A stretch of DNA of 64,000 bases. Source: DATBJJ01 sp036556425. Its GTDB lineage: Bacteria > Acidobacteriota > Vicinamibacteria > Vicinamibacterales > 2-12-FULL-66-21. The notes beneath the pieces are model-generated. The model had not been told where the DNA came from. It searched no databases and saw nothing but the letters and a program-made list of their open reading frames with translations. Location of the stretch: NCBI GenBank assembly GCA_036556425.1, contig DATBJJ010000173.1, positions 1 to 64,000 of the forward strand. Reading direction: 5' to 3'. Made by a program: the position numbers and the translations under genes. Shown here one piece after another: positions 42,685 to 51,406 of the stretch. Positions within the stretch are counted from its first letter, which is position 1. Every line of letters begins with the position of its first letter.

Positions 42685-43397
42685 GCGAATTGCGTCCCTT
42701 TCTCACGCTCGCGGCGGCCGCCGCCATCTCCGCATTTCCTGCGTCCGAGCGTCCGGACGTCCGAGCGTCCGGACGTCCGAGTCGATTCATGCAGACCAAA
42801 GTACGCATCGTCGCCATGGGCGACTCGACCACTGCGGGCACGCCGGGGTTCGCGTCGCCGATCGAAGCGCCGCCGAACGGACGCGGCAACGAGGAGAGCC
42901 AGTACGCGTATTGGCTGATCAAAACGCATCCCGACTGGGAAGTGCTCAATCGCGGCGTGAACGGCGAGCGCACCGATCAAATCGCGGCGCGGTTCGAGCG
43001 CGACGTCATTGCGGCGCGCCCAAGCGTCGTCGTGCTGATCGCGGGCGTGAACGACATCTATCAGGGACGCAGCGTCGATGACGTGACTCGCCGCCTGCGC
43101 GAGATGTACGATCGCGCGTCGCGGGCGGGCATCCGCGTGATCGCGGGAACCATCATCCCGTTCAACACCGCAACACCCGATCAAAACGAGCGCATGCGCC
43201 GCGTGAACGCCTGGATTCGCGAGCAGGCCGAGCGCGATCCCTCGCTCGGATTCGTGGACGCGCGCGCGGCGGTGGCCGCGCCGGGCAACCCCGACGCGCT
43301 CGCCAGCTCGCCGGATCAGCTGCATCCCTCGGCGGAGGGTTATCGCATGATGGCGGACGCGATCGGCCCCGCGGTCGCGGCGGCGCTCAAGCGCTGA
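42681..43397 (+). CDS. SGNH/GDSL hydrolase
   Basis: A 238-aa esterase/lipase-like enzyme. Block I MGDSTTAG near 45 holds the nucleophile serine, block II RGVNGERT near 94 the glycine, block III GVNDIY near 116 the asparagine, and block V PDQLHPS near 214 the Asp and His. An N-terminal hydrophobic stretch (about 5-20) may export it. Between that and the enzyme lies a 40-bp DNA tandem array (42742-42781). A second in-frame ATG at 42789 could start a version without the signal peptide. The start is a GTG at 42681. Confidence 0.88.
   Translation: MSELRPFLTLAAAAAISAFPASERPDVRASGRPSRFMQTKVRIVAMGDSTTAGTPGFASPIEAPPNGRGNEESQYAYWLIKTHPDWEVLNRGVNGERTDQIAARFERDVIAARPSVVVLIAGVNDIYQGRSVDDVTRRLREMYDRASRAGIRVIAGTIIPFNTATPDQNERMRRVNAWIREQAERDPSLGFVDARAAVAAPGNPDALASSPDQLHPSAEGYRMMADAIGPAVAAALKR
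42742..42781. repeat. 16-bp tandem repeat inside the SGNH hydrolase gene
   Basis: CGTCCGAGCGTCCGGA occurs twice (42742-42757, 42758-42773) plus a half copy (42774-42781). Each unit also contains the palindrome CGTCCGGACG across the junction. Because 16 is not a multiple of 3, gain or loss of one unit shifts the reading frame between the signal peptide and the enzyme. Confidence 0.92.
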
Positions 43398-43416
43398 GTG
43401 GGTAAATTCTCAGGGT

Positions 43417-43428
43417 GGGGTCTGCCCC
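43417..43428. repeat. Degenerate GGGGTC palindrome before the VWFA gene
   Basis: GGGGTCTGCCCC lacks one base of the 13-bp family motif. It lies 20 bp after the SGNH hydrolase stop and about 50 bp upstream of the VWFA gene start. Confidence 0.6.
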
Positions 43429-43478
43429 AACGCCGAGGTATCCTGTATAGACCGAGCGCCTGCATCGAGCCGATTCCT

Positions 43479-44411
43479 ATGTCACTGCCGCCCCTGTCTC
43501 CGAGTCGTTGGCTTGCTGCAGCCGCCTGCGCGAGTGCGATCGCGACCGCCGCCACCCACGCGCAAATCAAAGTCGGCACCGATACCGTCGCGCTGTTCGT
43601 GACGGTCACCGACTCGACCAAGCGCCTCGTCCCGGATTTACAGCGCGAGGACTTCGAGATCTACGACAACGGCAAGCCGCAACAGATCACGAACTTCGAC
43701 AACCAGCCGCTGCCGATCAGCACCGTCGTCATGCTGGACACGAGCGGGAGCATGACCCTCGCCCTCGACTTCGTGAAGCAGGCGGCGGAAGAGTTCCTGA
43801 TCCGCATGATGCCGGGCGATCGCGCGAAGGTCGGCGCGTTCAACGACAAGCTCGAGATCAAGCCGGCGATCGGACTGCCGTTCAGCAACAACCGCGATCA
43901 GTTGATCAGGGCGCTGAGCGATCTCGACTTCGGCATGCCGACACGCCTCTTCGACGCGATCGATCTCGGGATCACCGAGCTGCAGCCCGTGACGATGCGC
44001 AAGGTCGTGCTCGTCTTCACCGACGGCGAGGACACGGCGAGCCGCGTGAAATCGGGCGACACGATCGAGCGCGCGCGCACGGAAGAAGTGATGGTTTATT
44101 CAGTCGGATTGGAGAACGAGTACTTCAACGGGCAGCAGCGCGTGAGGACCTCGCCCGATCGCGGGCTGAAACGATTGTCCGAGGAGACCGGCGGCGGATT
44201 CTTCCAGCTGAAGAAGAGGGACGAGCTTGGTCCGACGTTCACGCGAATCGCGCTCGAGTTGCACAGTCAATACGCGATGGGTTTCTCTCCCGAAACACTC
44301 GACGGCAAAGTGCACAAGCTCGAAGTGAAGATGAAGCGCCAGGGGCTGACCGCGCGCGCGCGCCGCAGCTATGTCGCGACGGCGGGAAGTACCTCGCAGA
44401 GCGGCAAATAG
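43479..44411 (+). CDS. VWFA-related secreted protein
   Basis: A 310-aa exported protein (signal peptide, about 1-28). A short beta domain (about 30-78: VALFVTVTDSTKRLV, EDFEIYDNGKPQQITNF) precedes a von Willebrand A domain with the MIDAS motif DTSGSM near residue 88-93, a supporting threonine near MPTRLFDAI and the metal aspartate in FTDGEDTA. This matches the VWFA-related domain family first noted in acidobacteria. It probably binds a partner via a metal ion in the periplasm or at the surface. Function is unknown. Confidence 0.88.
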   Translation: MSLPPLSPSRWLAAAACASAIATAATHAQIKVGTDTVALFVTVTDSTKRLVPDLQREDFEIYDNGKPQQITNFDNQPLPISTVVMLDTSGSMTLALDFVKQAAEEFLIRMMPGDRAKVGAFNDKLEIKPAIGLPFSNNRDQLIRALSDLDFGMPTRLFDAIDLGITELQPVTMRKVVLVFTDGEDTASRVKSGDTIERARTEEVMVYSVGLENEYFNGQQRVRTSPDRGLKRLSEETGGGFFQLKKRDELGPTFTRIALELHSQYAMGFSPETLDGKVHKLEVKMKRQGLTARARRSYVATAGSTSQSGK

Positions 44412-44498
44412 CGGCGTGCACGGATTTGCCACACAAACCTCACAAATCCCTTACGATTCTCGCTAAACTTTTGACCCCCTCTGGCCGTCTTACCTCCT

Positions 44499-44523
44499 AG
44501 AACGGGCAAACACCCGACGTTCT
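44499..44523 (+). promoter_or_regulatory. Leader hairpin before the 28-aa membrane peptide gene
   Basis: AGAACGGG (44499-44506) pairs with CCC-ga-CGTTCT (44513-44523) around a CAAACA loop, giving a 9-bp stem with a 2-nt bulge. It ends 3 nt before the GAAAGGA Shine-Dalgarno of the small gene at 44540. It may protect the message or modulate ribosome access. Confidence 0.5.
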
Positions 44524-44539
44524 GGAAAGGACGGATCCC

Positions 44540-44626
44540 ATGTTCGAACTCAATTTCTCGAGCAACGCGGAGCGCATGGTCGCGTTCCTGCTCGTGTGCG
44601 CGATTCTCGTGATTGCGCTCGCCTAG
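44540..44626 (+). CDS. Small single-pass membrane protein, 28 aa
   Basis: A 28-residue frame: a polar start (MFELNFSSNAER) and one hydrophobic helix (MVAFLLVCAILVIALA), ending at the C-terminus on a stop at 44624-44626. It has a clear Shine-Dalgarno (GAAAGGA) 9 nt before its ATG and a leader hairpin, and lies alone in a 374-bp gap. The size and shape fit small inner-membrane proteins that modulate larger complexes. The family is unknown. Confidence 0.6.
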   Translation: MFELNFSSNAERMVAFLLVCAILVIALA

Positions 44627-44785
44627 CTACACCTCATTCGCCACGGTTCTCGAGCGCGTGTTCTGTCGCTAGTCGAGCGTCGCCGCCGACATCGCCCAAC
44701 CTCATTTCGAGCGCACGTCATCGGATCGCGGTCGACGTCTGTCGACTGATACAATGCGGCCCACACTCTTGCTGAGGATGGTGCC

Positions 44786-45436
44786 ATGCAACGATTCGCG
44801 GTGATGGCTCTGGCGCTCGCGATGACGGCCGCGGGCTGCGGCAACGCCGAACAGAAGCGCGCCGAGGAAGCGGCGAAGACTGCCGAGCAAGCCGCGAAGG
44901 CGGCGAGCCAAGGCGCGTCCGAGGCTGCGAAGGGCCTCGAGCAGGTTGCGAAAGGGCTCGAAGCGATGGCGAGCGGGGCGGCCGGCAACACGAAGCCGGT
45001 CGATCCCGTGAGCTTTCGCGATCTGCAGACGCTCTTTCCCGATCTCGACGGCTGGCAGAAAGAAAAACCCACCGGCGAGCGCATGACGGCGCCATTCCCG
45101 TTCTCGCAGGCCGAGATCCGCTACTCGAAGGACGACTCGCGCCTCGAGATGAAGATCATCGACTCCGGCTTCAATCAACTGCTCCTCACGCCGTACGCGA
45201 TGTTCCTGCAGGCCGGCTACGAGAAAGAAACCTCCAGCGGCTACGAGAAAGCGACGACGATCGCGGGTCAGCCCGGGTGGGAGAAGTGGAACACCGAGGG
45301 CAAAGACGGATCGGTGAACGCGTTCGTCGGCAAACGATTCCTCCTCAGCATCGAAGGCGACAACATCGAGGGCGTCAAAGTCCTCCACGACGCGGCGGGC
45401 AAGATCGACATGAACAGGCTCGCCGCCTTGAAGTAG
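44786..45436 (+). CDS. Lipoprotein with Ala-rich coiled coil
   Basis: A 216-aa exported lipoprotein. Signal peptide with lipobox TAAGC (cysteine near residue 18). An Ala/Glu/Lys heptad-like stretch (about 20-65, AEEAAKTAEQAAKAA) predicts a coiled coil. The C-terminal domain (about 75-216) is beta-rich with GWQKEKPTGERMTAPFPFSQAEIRY. The family is unnamed. A TACAAT -10-like box at 44750-44755 lies about 31 bp upstream, near two GTCGAC palindromes 10 bp apart (44731 and 44741). Confidence 0.78.
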   Translation: MQRFAVMALALAMTAAGCGNAEQKRAEEAAKTAEQAAKAASQGASEAAKGLEQVAKGLEAMASGAAGNTKPVDPVSFRDLQTLFPDLDGWQKEKPTGERMTAPFPFSQAEIRYSKDDSRLEMKIIDSGFNQLLLTPYAMFLQAGYEKETSSGYEKATTIAGQPGWEKWNTEGKDGSVNAFVGKRFLLSIEGDNIEGVKVLHDAAGKIDMNRLAALK

Positions 45437-45440
45437 GCCG

Positions 45441-47156
45441 ATGCGCGCCGCCGTTATCGTCAGCCTTGCGCTCCTCCTGATGGCGCCCGCTCCTCGATTG
45501 AATTCGACTCAATTGCCGGGCGATCGTCCGGCGGCCAATCCACGATCGACGCGCTCGGTCGTGATGGGCCGCAACGGGATGATCGCGACGAGCCAGCCGC
45601 TCGCCTCCGCCGCGGGCCTTCGCGTGCTGCAGCAGGGCGGCAACGCGGTCGATGCGGCCATCACCGCCGCCGCGGTGCTCGCGGTCGTCGAGCCCACGAT
45701 GACGGGCGTCGGCGGCGACCTCTTCGCGATCGTCTACGACGCGAAGACGAAGCAGGTGAGGGGACTGAACGCGAGCGGCCGCGCCGCGCGCGCCGCGACG
45801 CCGGCGGAATACAAACGCCGGAACCTCGACGAGATTCCGTATCGCGGCGTCCTCTCGATCAGCGTGCCCGGCGTCGTCGACGGATGGAACGAGCTGCTGA
45901 CGAAGCACGGCACGATCAACCTGGCGCGCGCGCTGGAGCCGGCGATCGGGTACGCGCGCGACGGGTTCGCCGTCACCGAGATCGTCGCGGCGCAGTGGAA
46001 GGGTGAAGAGAAGCTGCTCGCGCAGGATCCGGCGGCGGCGGCCACGTTCCTGCCCGGAGGCCGCGCGCCCGAGCCGGGCGAGGTATTTCGCAATCCCAAG
46101 CTCGCCGCCACGCTGCAGGAGATCGCGCGTGGAGGCCGCGACGCGTTCTATCGCGGACCGATCGCGCGCGCGATCGCGGCCGACATGAAGCGGCGCGACG
46201 GCCTGCTCACCGAAGCGGATCTCGCCGCGCACCGGTCGAACTGGATCGACCCGATCTCGACGACCTATCGCGGATATCAGATCCTCGAGCTCCCGCCGAA
46301 CACGCAGGGGATCGTCGCACTCGAGATGCTCAACATTCTCGAGGGGATCGATCTCAAGTCGCTCGGACACAATTCCGCGGCGTACCTGCACACGCTCGTC
46401 GAGGCCAAGCGGATCGCGTTCGCGGATCGCGCCGCGTGGCTCGCCGACTACGACGCGGTTCCGCCCGCCGCGTTGACGCGTCTGCTGTCGAAAGAGTACG
46501 CGGCTGAACGCCGGCGCGAGATCGATCCGAGCCGCGCCGCGCAGGGCTACAAGCCGCTCAGCCTGCCGGGCTCGGGCGCCGCGAAAGAGCACGACATCCC
46601 CGCCGCGCGCGGCGACACGATCTACATGACCGTTGCCGATCGCGACGGCAACGTCGTGTCGCTCATTCAATCGATCTTCGAGGTCTTCGGCTCCGGCATC
46701 GTCGCGGGCGACACGGGCATCGCGCTGCACAATCGCGGCAATCTCTTCACGCTGCAAGCGGGCCATCCGAACGAGCTCGTGCCCGGCCGGCGTCCGCTTC
46801 ACACGCTCGTTCCCGCGATGGTGATGAAGGACGGTCGGCCGTGGCTCTCGTTCGGCGTGATGGGCGGCGACATGCAGCCGCAGGGACACGTGCAAGTGCT
46901 GCTCAACCTGATCGATTTCGGGATGAACGTTCAGGAAGCGGGCGAAGCGGCGCGGTTCCGGCATTCGCCGGCCGGCCTCGCGCTCGAGTCCCTGATCTCC
47001 GCCGAAGCGCGCAGCGGACTCGAATCACGCGGGCACAAGGTGATCTCGAGCGTCGGTGTGTTCGGCGGGTTTCAAGGAATCCTGTTCGATCCGAAGACTG
47101 GCGTGCTGATGGGGGGATCGGATCCGAGGAAGGACGGCCTGGCGATCGGCTGGTAG
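45441..47156 (+). CDS. ggt: Gamma-glutamyltransferase
   Basis: A 571-aa exported gamma-glutamyltranspeptidase that cleaves glutathione and other gamma-glutamyl compounds and matures by self-cleavage into two chains. Seen directly: signal peptide; GGNAVDAAITAA and EPTMTGVGGDLFAIV near the N-terminus; the nucleophile threonine in ARGDTIYMTVADRDGN near residue 393, where self-cleavage would produce the small subunit; and GVMGGDMQPQGHVQVL near 470. The family's lid-loop and glutamate-binding motifs are kept. It follows the lipoprotein by 4 bp, so the two are probably co-transcribed. Confidence 0.94.
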   Translation: MRAAVIVSLALLLMAPAPRLNSTQLPGDRPAANPRSTRSVVMGRNGMIATSQPLASAAGLRVLQQGGNAVDAAITAAAVLAVVEPTMTGVGGDLFAIVYDAKTKQVRGLNASGRAARAATPAEYKRRNLDEIPYRGVLSISVPGVVDGWNELLTKHGTINLARALEPAIGYARDGFAVTEIVAAQWKGEEKLLAQDPAAAATFLPGGRAPEPGEVFRNPKLAATLQEIARGGRDAFYRGPIARAIAADMKRRDGLLTEADLAAHRSNWIDPISTTYRGYQILELPPNTQGIVALEMLNILEGIDLKSLGHNSAAYLHTLVEAKRIAFADRAAWLADYDAVPPAALTRLLSKEYAAERRREIDPSRAAQGYKPLSLPGSGAAKEHDIPAARGDTIYMTVADRDGNVVSLIQSIFEVFGSGIVAGDTGIALHNRGNLFTLQAGHPNELVPGRRPLHTLVPAMVMKDGRPWLSFGVMGGDMQPQGHVQVLLNLIDFGMNVQEAGEAARFRHSPAGLALESLISAEARSGLESRGHKVISSVGVFGGFQGILFDPKTGVLMGGSDPRKDGLAIGW

Positions 47157-47160
47157 GCAG

Positions 47161-49059
47161 CTACCGCTGAATCTTGCGTCCCGTGCGCTCCTCGATCGCG
47201 GGGAGCACGGTTCGCAGCGCCGCGTCCTCGATGCGCAGGATGACCGGCTCGCCCGCCGTCAGCAGGACGATCCAGTTGCGCTCTCCGCGCAGGAATCCCA
47301 GGCGGCCGAGATCGATTCGGCTCTCGACTTCCTTGCCGCTCGCGTCGCGCCATTTCGGCTGCTTCGAGCGCGCGTAGAAGATCGCGCTCACCGCGTTGAT
47401 CGGCAGCGACACGATCGGCGCGCCGCCGCCCGGCGGCATCAGCGCAACCTGCCCGCCGCCGACGTGCAGAACGCCCTCACGCTCGCGCGCCTTGTCGCCG
47501 TCGCTCACCAGCACTCGCACCTGATTGAACGTCGCCAACGGCGCGGCCGATCCGTTGACTGCCGCGGGCGATGCGGTTGCGGGCGGAGCGGTCGTGGTCG
47601 ACGTGGTTGTTGCGTTCGCTGCCGCAGCGCCGCGTCCCGTCGCTGTTGATTCGGCCGGAGCCGTGGTCGCGTTTGGCGCGGTCGGCTTCGCACCCGGCTT
47701 CACCGGTGCCGGCCCCGCGCCCGCCGTTGCGACGCCGCGATCGCCTGTCGCCGGCGGAGGAATGGGTGTTCCTGGAGGCGGAAGCGGCTTGGTTCCCGGC
47801 GCGCTTGCTGGCGCGTTCGCCGGCGGACTCACCGCCGCCGGCGCGGCCGCGGGATCGGGCGCAGGCGTCGAAGGCGTTTGCTGCGTTGCGACCTGCAACG
47901 GGAACGGCGAACTACCTCGCCGTCCGAACGCGGCGTACGCGAGCACGCCGATGCCGATCGCGACAATCACGCCGAAGGCGACGATCGCGGCGAGATGCGT
48001 GCGCCCCAGGACGACGGTCGTTCCGGTGCGCTCCGCGGGCGGAATGCTCGTCGGCGTCGGAGGCGTCTGCGCGACGACCACCGCCGGCGACAAGGCGTAC
48101 TGCGGCGTGGCCACAGCGGCGGCCGTCGCGGCCGTGCCGACTGCGGCGCGGACCGAACTAGGCGTGCGATGCGGCATCGTCGCGTCGGGATCGAGTGTCA
48201 GCCCCGGCGGAGTCGGCGTCGCCAGCGTGGGCATCTCGCCGAGCGCTTGCGGCTTCACCGCCGAAAGCAGCGCCGACCGGAATTCCTCCGCGCTCTGGAA
48301 TCGATCCGATGGAGACTTCGCGAGCGCCCGATCGATGATCGCGCAGCACCACTGAGGAAGATCCGGCTTGAACGAGAGGATCGGCGTCGGCGGCTCGGAG
48401 ATCTGCATCTGCACCATCGAGATCGCCGTGTCGGCTGCGAACGGCAGGCGTCCCGAGAGCAAGCGATACAGCACGACACCGACCGAATACAGATCCGCGC
48501 GGCCGTCAATCTCTCTGCCGAGGACCTGCTCCGGCGCCATGTATGCCGGCGTGCCCATCATGTAGCCGCCGTGCGTGAAGTGCTCGCTGCCGAGCACGCG
48601 CGCGATCCCGAAGTCCATCACCTTCACCGTGCCGCCTTCGGTGATCATCAGGTTCGCGGGCTTCAAATCGCGATGCACGACGCCGCCGCGATGCGCGTGC
48701 GCGAGCGCGTCGAGCACCTGCATGCATAGATGCGCCGCTTGCGGCGGCGCGACGGCGCCGATTCGATCGGACAGATCGTGGAACGTCTCGCCGCGGACGA
48801 ATTCCATCACCATCAAGAGATCGTCCTGATGATGATGGAGCTCGAAGATTGTCGCGATGCCAGGATGGTTGAGACGAGCGAGCGTGACCGCTTCCGCGCG
48901 GAAGCGTTTGAGCACGTCGGCGTCGGTCAGATCGGGATTGAGGACTTTGATCGCCACTTCGCGATCGAGCGTCTCGTCGACCGCTTTGTACACGGTACCC
49001 ATACCGCCGCGACCGAGCTTGTCGACGATGCGGTACTTACCGACAGTGGTGCCGATCAT
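47161..49059 (-). CDS. Membrane Ser/Thr protein kinase (kinase 1)
   Basis: A 632-aa eukaryotic-like kinase. Kinase domain (about 1-275): glycine loop LGRGGMGTVY, catalytic HRDLKPANLM, metal MDFGIAR, APE loop GTPAYMAPEQ and the closing DRFQSAEEFR. After a linker, one membrane helix (about 350-372, AIVAFGVIVAIGIGVLAYAAF) leads to a Pro/Ala/Thr-rich extracytoplasmic stalk and a C-terminal domain (about 515-632). That domain is homologous to the one in kinase 2 at 61895. No PASTA repeats. The start is the ATG at 49059, with a TTGACA promoter upstream. Confidence 0.94.
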   Translation of the reverse strand: MIGTTVGKYRIVDKLGRGGMGTVYKAVDETLDREVAIKVLNPDLTDADVLKRFRAEAVTLARLNHPGIATIFELHHHQDDLLMVMEFVRGETFHDLSDRIGAVAPPQAAHLCMQVLDALAHAHRGGVVHRDLKPANLMITEGGTVKVMDFGIARVLGSEHFTHGGYMMGTPAYMAPEQVLGREIDGRADLYSVGVVLYRLLSGRLPFAADTAISMVQMQISEPPTPILSFKPDLPQWCCAIIDRALAKSPSDRFQSAEEFRSALLSAVKPQALGEMPTLATPTPPGLTLDPDATMPHRTPSSVRAAVGTAATAAAVATPQYALSPAVVVAQTPPTPTSIPPAERTGTTVVLGRTHLAAIVAFGVIVAIGIGVLAYAAFGRRGSSPFPLQVATQQTPSTPAPDPAAAPAAVSPPANAPASAPGTKPLPPPGTPIPPPATGDRGVATAGAGPAPVKPGAKPTAPNATTAPAESTATGRGAAAANATTTSTTTAPPATASPAAVNGSAAPLATFNQVRVLVSDGDKAREREGVLHVGGGQVALMPPGGGAPIVSLPINAVSAIFYARSKQPKWRDASGKEVESRIDLGRLGFLRGERNWIVLLTAGEPVILRIEDAALRTVLPAIEERTGRKIQR

Positions 49060-49092
49060 TGGATGCGCGTTGAAAAGGGACCGAAGTTTGTC

Positions 49093-49122
49093 AGTTTAGG
49101 AGTCCCCATCCCTCATTGTCAA
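49093..49122 (-). promoter_or_regulatory. Promoter for kinase 1
   Basis: On the minus strand, -35 TTGACA (49122-49117), an 18-bp spacer and -10 TAAACT (49098-49093) precede the kinase ATG at 49059 by about 34 bp. The -35 is a perfect consensus and the -10 matches at four of six positions. Confidence 0.5.
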
Positions 49123-49313
49123 TAAACCCGGGCTGTTTTTGCGTGATTCGTGCCGTCCGGCTCCGGTCGAGCTCGACCGTGCTAATTCGAGGCCGCATAG
49201 GAGCTTGACGACATCTCAACGGCTCGTGGGCGCGCGCGCCGGACGGCGCGATTTGGAAGACTGAACACGGCCGAGGGACAAAAGTCTGCCTCACACATAC
49301 AATCGCCATCTCC

Positions 49314-50318
49314 ATGATCACCATCCGCACGATCGATTCGCACACCGCCGGCGAGCCTCTGCGTCTCATCGTCGAGGGCTTTCCTCACGTCGAGGGCGCG
49401 ACGATGCTGGAGCGCCGCGAGTGGATCAAGGCGAATCACGATGGCTTGCGCACCGCGCTGATGCTCGAGCCGCGCGGCCACGCGGACATGTATGGCGCGC
49501 TGCTGACGGAACCGGAGCGCGACAATTCCGACGCCGGCGTGCTCTTCATGCACAACGAGGGCTACAGCACGATGTGCGGCCACGGCGTGATCGCCGTCGT
49601 GACGATCGCGATCGAGCGCGGCCTCATCGTGCCGCGCGCCGGACCCGGCGAGATCGTGCTCGATTCACCCGCGGGCCCGATTCGCGCGAAAGCGCGGACG
49701 CGCGTCGACGGCGGCGCGACGCGCGTGGAATCGGTCAGCTTCGTCAACGTGCCGTCGTTCATCCTGCACGCCGGCGTTCCGGTGACCGTCGCGGGACGCG
49801 ACCTGCGCGTCGACGTGGCATTCGGCGGCGCGTTCTATGCGATCGTCGACGCGGAATCGTCGGGAATCCCGATCGTGCGTGAGCGGCTGCCAGATCTCCG
49901 GCGCGCCGGGATGGCGATCAAGGAGGCGATCGAAGCAAAGCTCCGGATCGTGCATCCGACAGAGGCGGGACTGCACGGCATCTACGGAACGATTTTCACG
50001 GGTCCGCCGTCCAGTGATGCGGCGCATCTGCGGAACGTGACCATCTTCGCGGACGCCGAAGTGGATCGATCGCCGTGCGGCACGGGCACGTGCGCCGTCA
50101 TGGCCGTCCTCTCGGCGATGGAACTCTTGCAGCCCGAACATCAATTCGTTCACGAGAGCCTCATCGGCACGCGGTTCCTTGGACGGATCGTGGGCGAGAC
50201 GATGGTCGCGGATGTTCCCGCGATAATCCCAGAGATCGAAGGCGAAGCGTACATCACGGGCGAGAGCACGTTCCTGCTCGACGATCGCGACCCGCTTCGC
50301 TTCGGCTTCCGCGTGTAA
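49314..50318 (+). CDS. Proline racemase / 4-hydroxyproline epimerase family
   Basis: A 334-aa cofactor-independent racemase-type enzyme. Both active cysteines are present: Cys88 in YSTMCGHG and Cys255 in RSPCGTGTC. Two cysteines favour proline racemase or 4-hydroxyproline 2-epimerase over trans-3-hydroxyproline dehydratase, in which the second cysteine is Thr. The next gene encodes an ornithine-cyclodeaminase-family protein of the kind that reduces cyclic imines of hydroxyproline breakdown, which supports hydroxyproline use. Cytosolic, no signal peptide. Confidence 0.92.
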   Translation: MITIRTIDSHTAGEPLRLIVEGFPHVEGATMLERREWIKANHDGLRTALMLEPRGHADMYGALLTEPERDNSDAGVLFMHNEGYSTMCGHGVIAVVTIAIERGLIVPRAGPGEIVLDSPAGPIRAKARTRVDGGATRVESVSFVNVPSFILHAGVPVTVAGRDLRVDVAFGGAFYAIVDAESSGIPIVRERLPDLRRAGMAIKEAIEAKLRIVHPTEAGLHGIYGTIFTGPPSSDAAHLRNVTIFADAEVDRSPCGTGTCAVMAVLSAMELLQPEHQFVHESLIGTRFLGRIVGETMVADVPAIIPEIEGEAYITGESTFLLDDRDPLRFGFRV

Positions 50319-50350
50319 TCGATCTTCGAAGCTTCCACCTTTGAAAAGGC

Positions 50351-50408
50351 GGAAGCCACGAGAATCTTGGCAAGAAACTGATTCGTGGCTTCCGGCTTCA
50401 GCCGGAAG
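50351..50408 (+). repeat. Overlapping inverted repeats before the OCD-family gene
   Basis: GGAAGCCACGA (50351-50361) pairs with TCGTGGCTTCC (50383-50393), and the overlapping stretch CTTCCGGCTTCAGCCGGAAG (50389-50408) is a perfect stem with a TTCA loop. Both cannot form at once, so they could act as alternative structures in the message between the racemase and OCD-family genes. Confidence 0.7.
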
Positions 50409-50428
50409 ACTCCACGAGAGACACACAC

Positions 50429-51406
50429 ATGCTGCTGCTGACCGAACGCGACGTCCGCCTCCTGCTCTCGATGGACGACCTGATCGACACGATGCACGCG
50501 GCGCTGAGCGAATTCTCGTCCGCGCGCGTGCAGCAGCCGCTGCGAACGGTGCTCGAGATCGGCGAGCATCACGCGTTCTTCGGCGTGATGCCCGCCTACA
50601 TTCCCAAGAGCGGCGCGCTCGGCACGAAGCTCGTGACCGTGTATCACGGCAACCTCGCGGTCGGCCTCCCCTCGCACCTCGCGACGATCGTGCTGCTCGA
50701 TTCGACGACGGGCGAGCTGTTGTCGATCATGGATGGCCGCTACATCACGGAAGCGCGGACCGCGGCGGTGTCGGCCGTCTCCGCGCGGCTGCTGGCGCGA
50801 GAGGATGCGGGCGTGCTCGCGATCGTCGGCTCCGGCGTTCAAGCGCGGAGTCATCTTCGAGCGTTCAGCCGCGTGCGCACGCTGCGCGACGTTCGCGTGT
50901 GGAGTCCGCGCGAGGGCCGGCGCGCGGCGTTCGCGCAGGAGATGGGCCACGAGGTCGGCGCGCCGATACGGCCCGTGCGCTCCGCGAAGGAAGCGGTCGC
51001 AGGTGCGGATCTCGTCGTGCTCGCGACGTCGTCGCGGGAGCCCGTCGTCGAGAGCGATTGGATCGCGGACGGCGCGCACATCGCAGCGGTCGGCGCGTGC
51101 CGACCCGATCAGCGCGAGATGGATGCCGCGCTCGTCGGGCGCGCGCGCGTGTTCGTCGATTCGCGAACGGGCGCGCTCGCCGAAGCGGGCGATCTCGTCC
51201 TTGCGATCCGCGACGGAACGTTCGATGCGCAGCGGATCGCAGGCGAGATCGGCGAGCTGGCCGCGGGCGCGGTGCCGGGCCGCCGCACCGCGGGCGACGT
51301 GACGCTGTTCAAATCGCTTGGGATGGCGGTCGAGGATGTGGCGGCCGCGCACCTCGCGTTCCTGCGTGCGACGGAGCGCGGCCTGGGAAGAGGAATACCG
51401 ATGTAG
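50429..51406 (+). CDS. Ornithine cyclodeaminase / mu-crystallin family protein
   Basis: A 325-aa NAD(P)-dependent enzyme of the OCD/mu-crystallin family. The Rossmann motif VGSGVQARSHL lies near residue 132-142, with the family segments PLRTVLEIGEHHAFFGVMPAY and EARTAAVSAVSARL before it and ADLVVLATSSREPVV after it. By context with the racemase it may be a delta1-pyrroline-2-carboxylate reductase or similar. Ornithine cyclodeamination is not excluded. Confidence 0.88.
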   Translation: MLLLTERDVRLLLSMDDLIDTMHAALSEFSSARVQQPLRTVLEIGEHHAFFGVMPAYIPKSGALGTKLVTVYHGNLAVGLPSHLATIVLLDSTTGELLSIMDGRYITEARTAAVSAVSARLLAREDAGVLAIVGSGVQARSHLRAFSRVRTLRDVRVWSPREGRRAAFAQEMGHEVGAPIRPVRSAKEAVAGADLVVLATSSREPVVESDWIADGAHIAAVGACRPDQREMDAALVGRARVFVDSRTGALAEAGDLVLAIRDGTFDAQRIAGEIGELAAGAVPGRRTAGDVTLFKSLGMAVEDVAAAHLAFLRATERGLGRGIPM

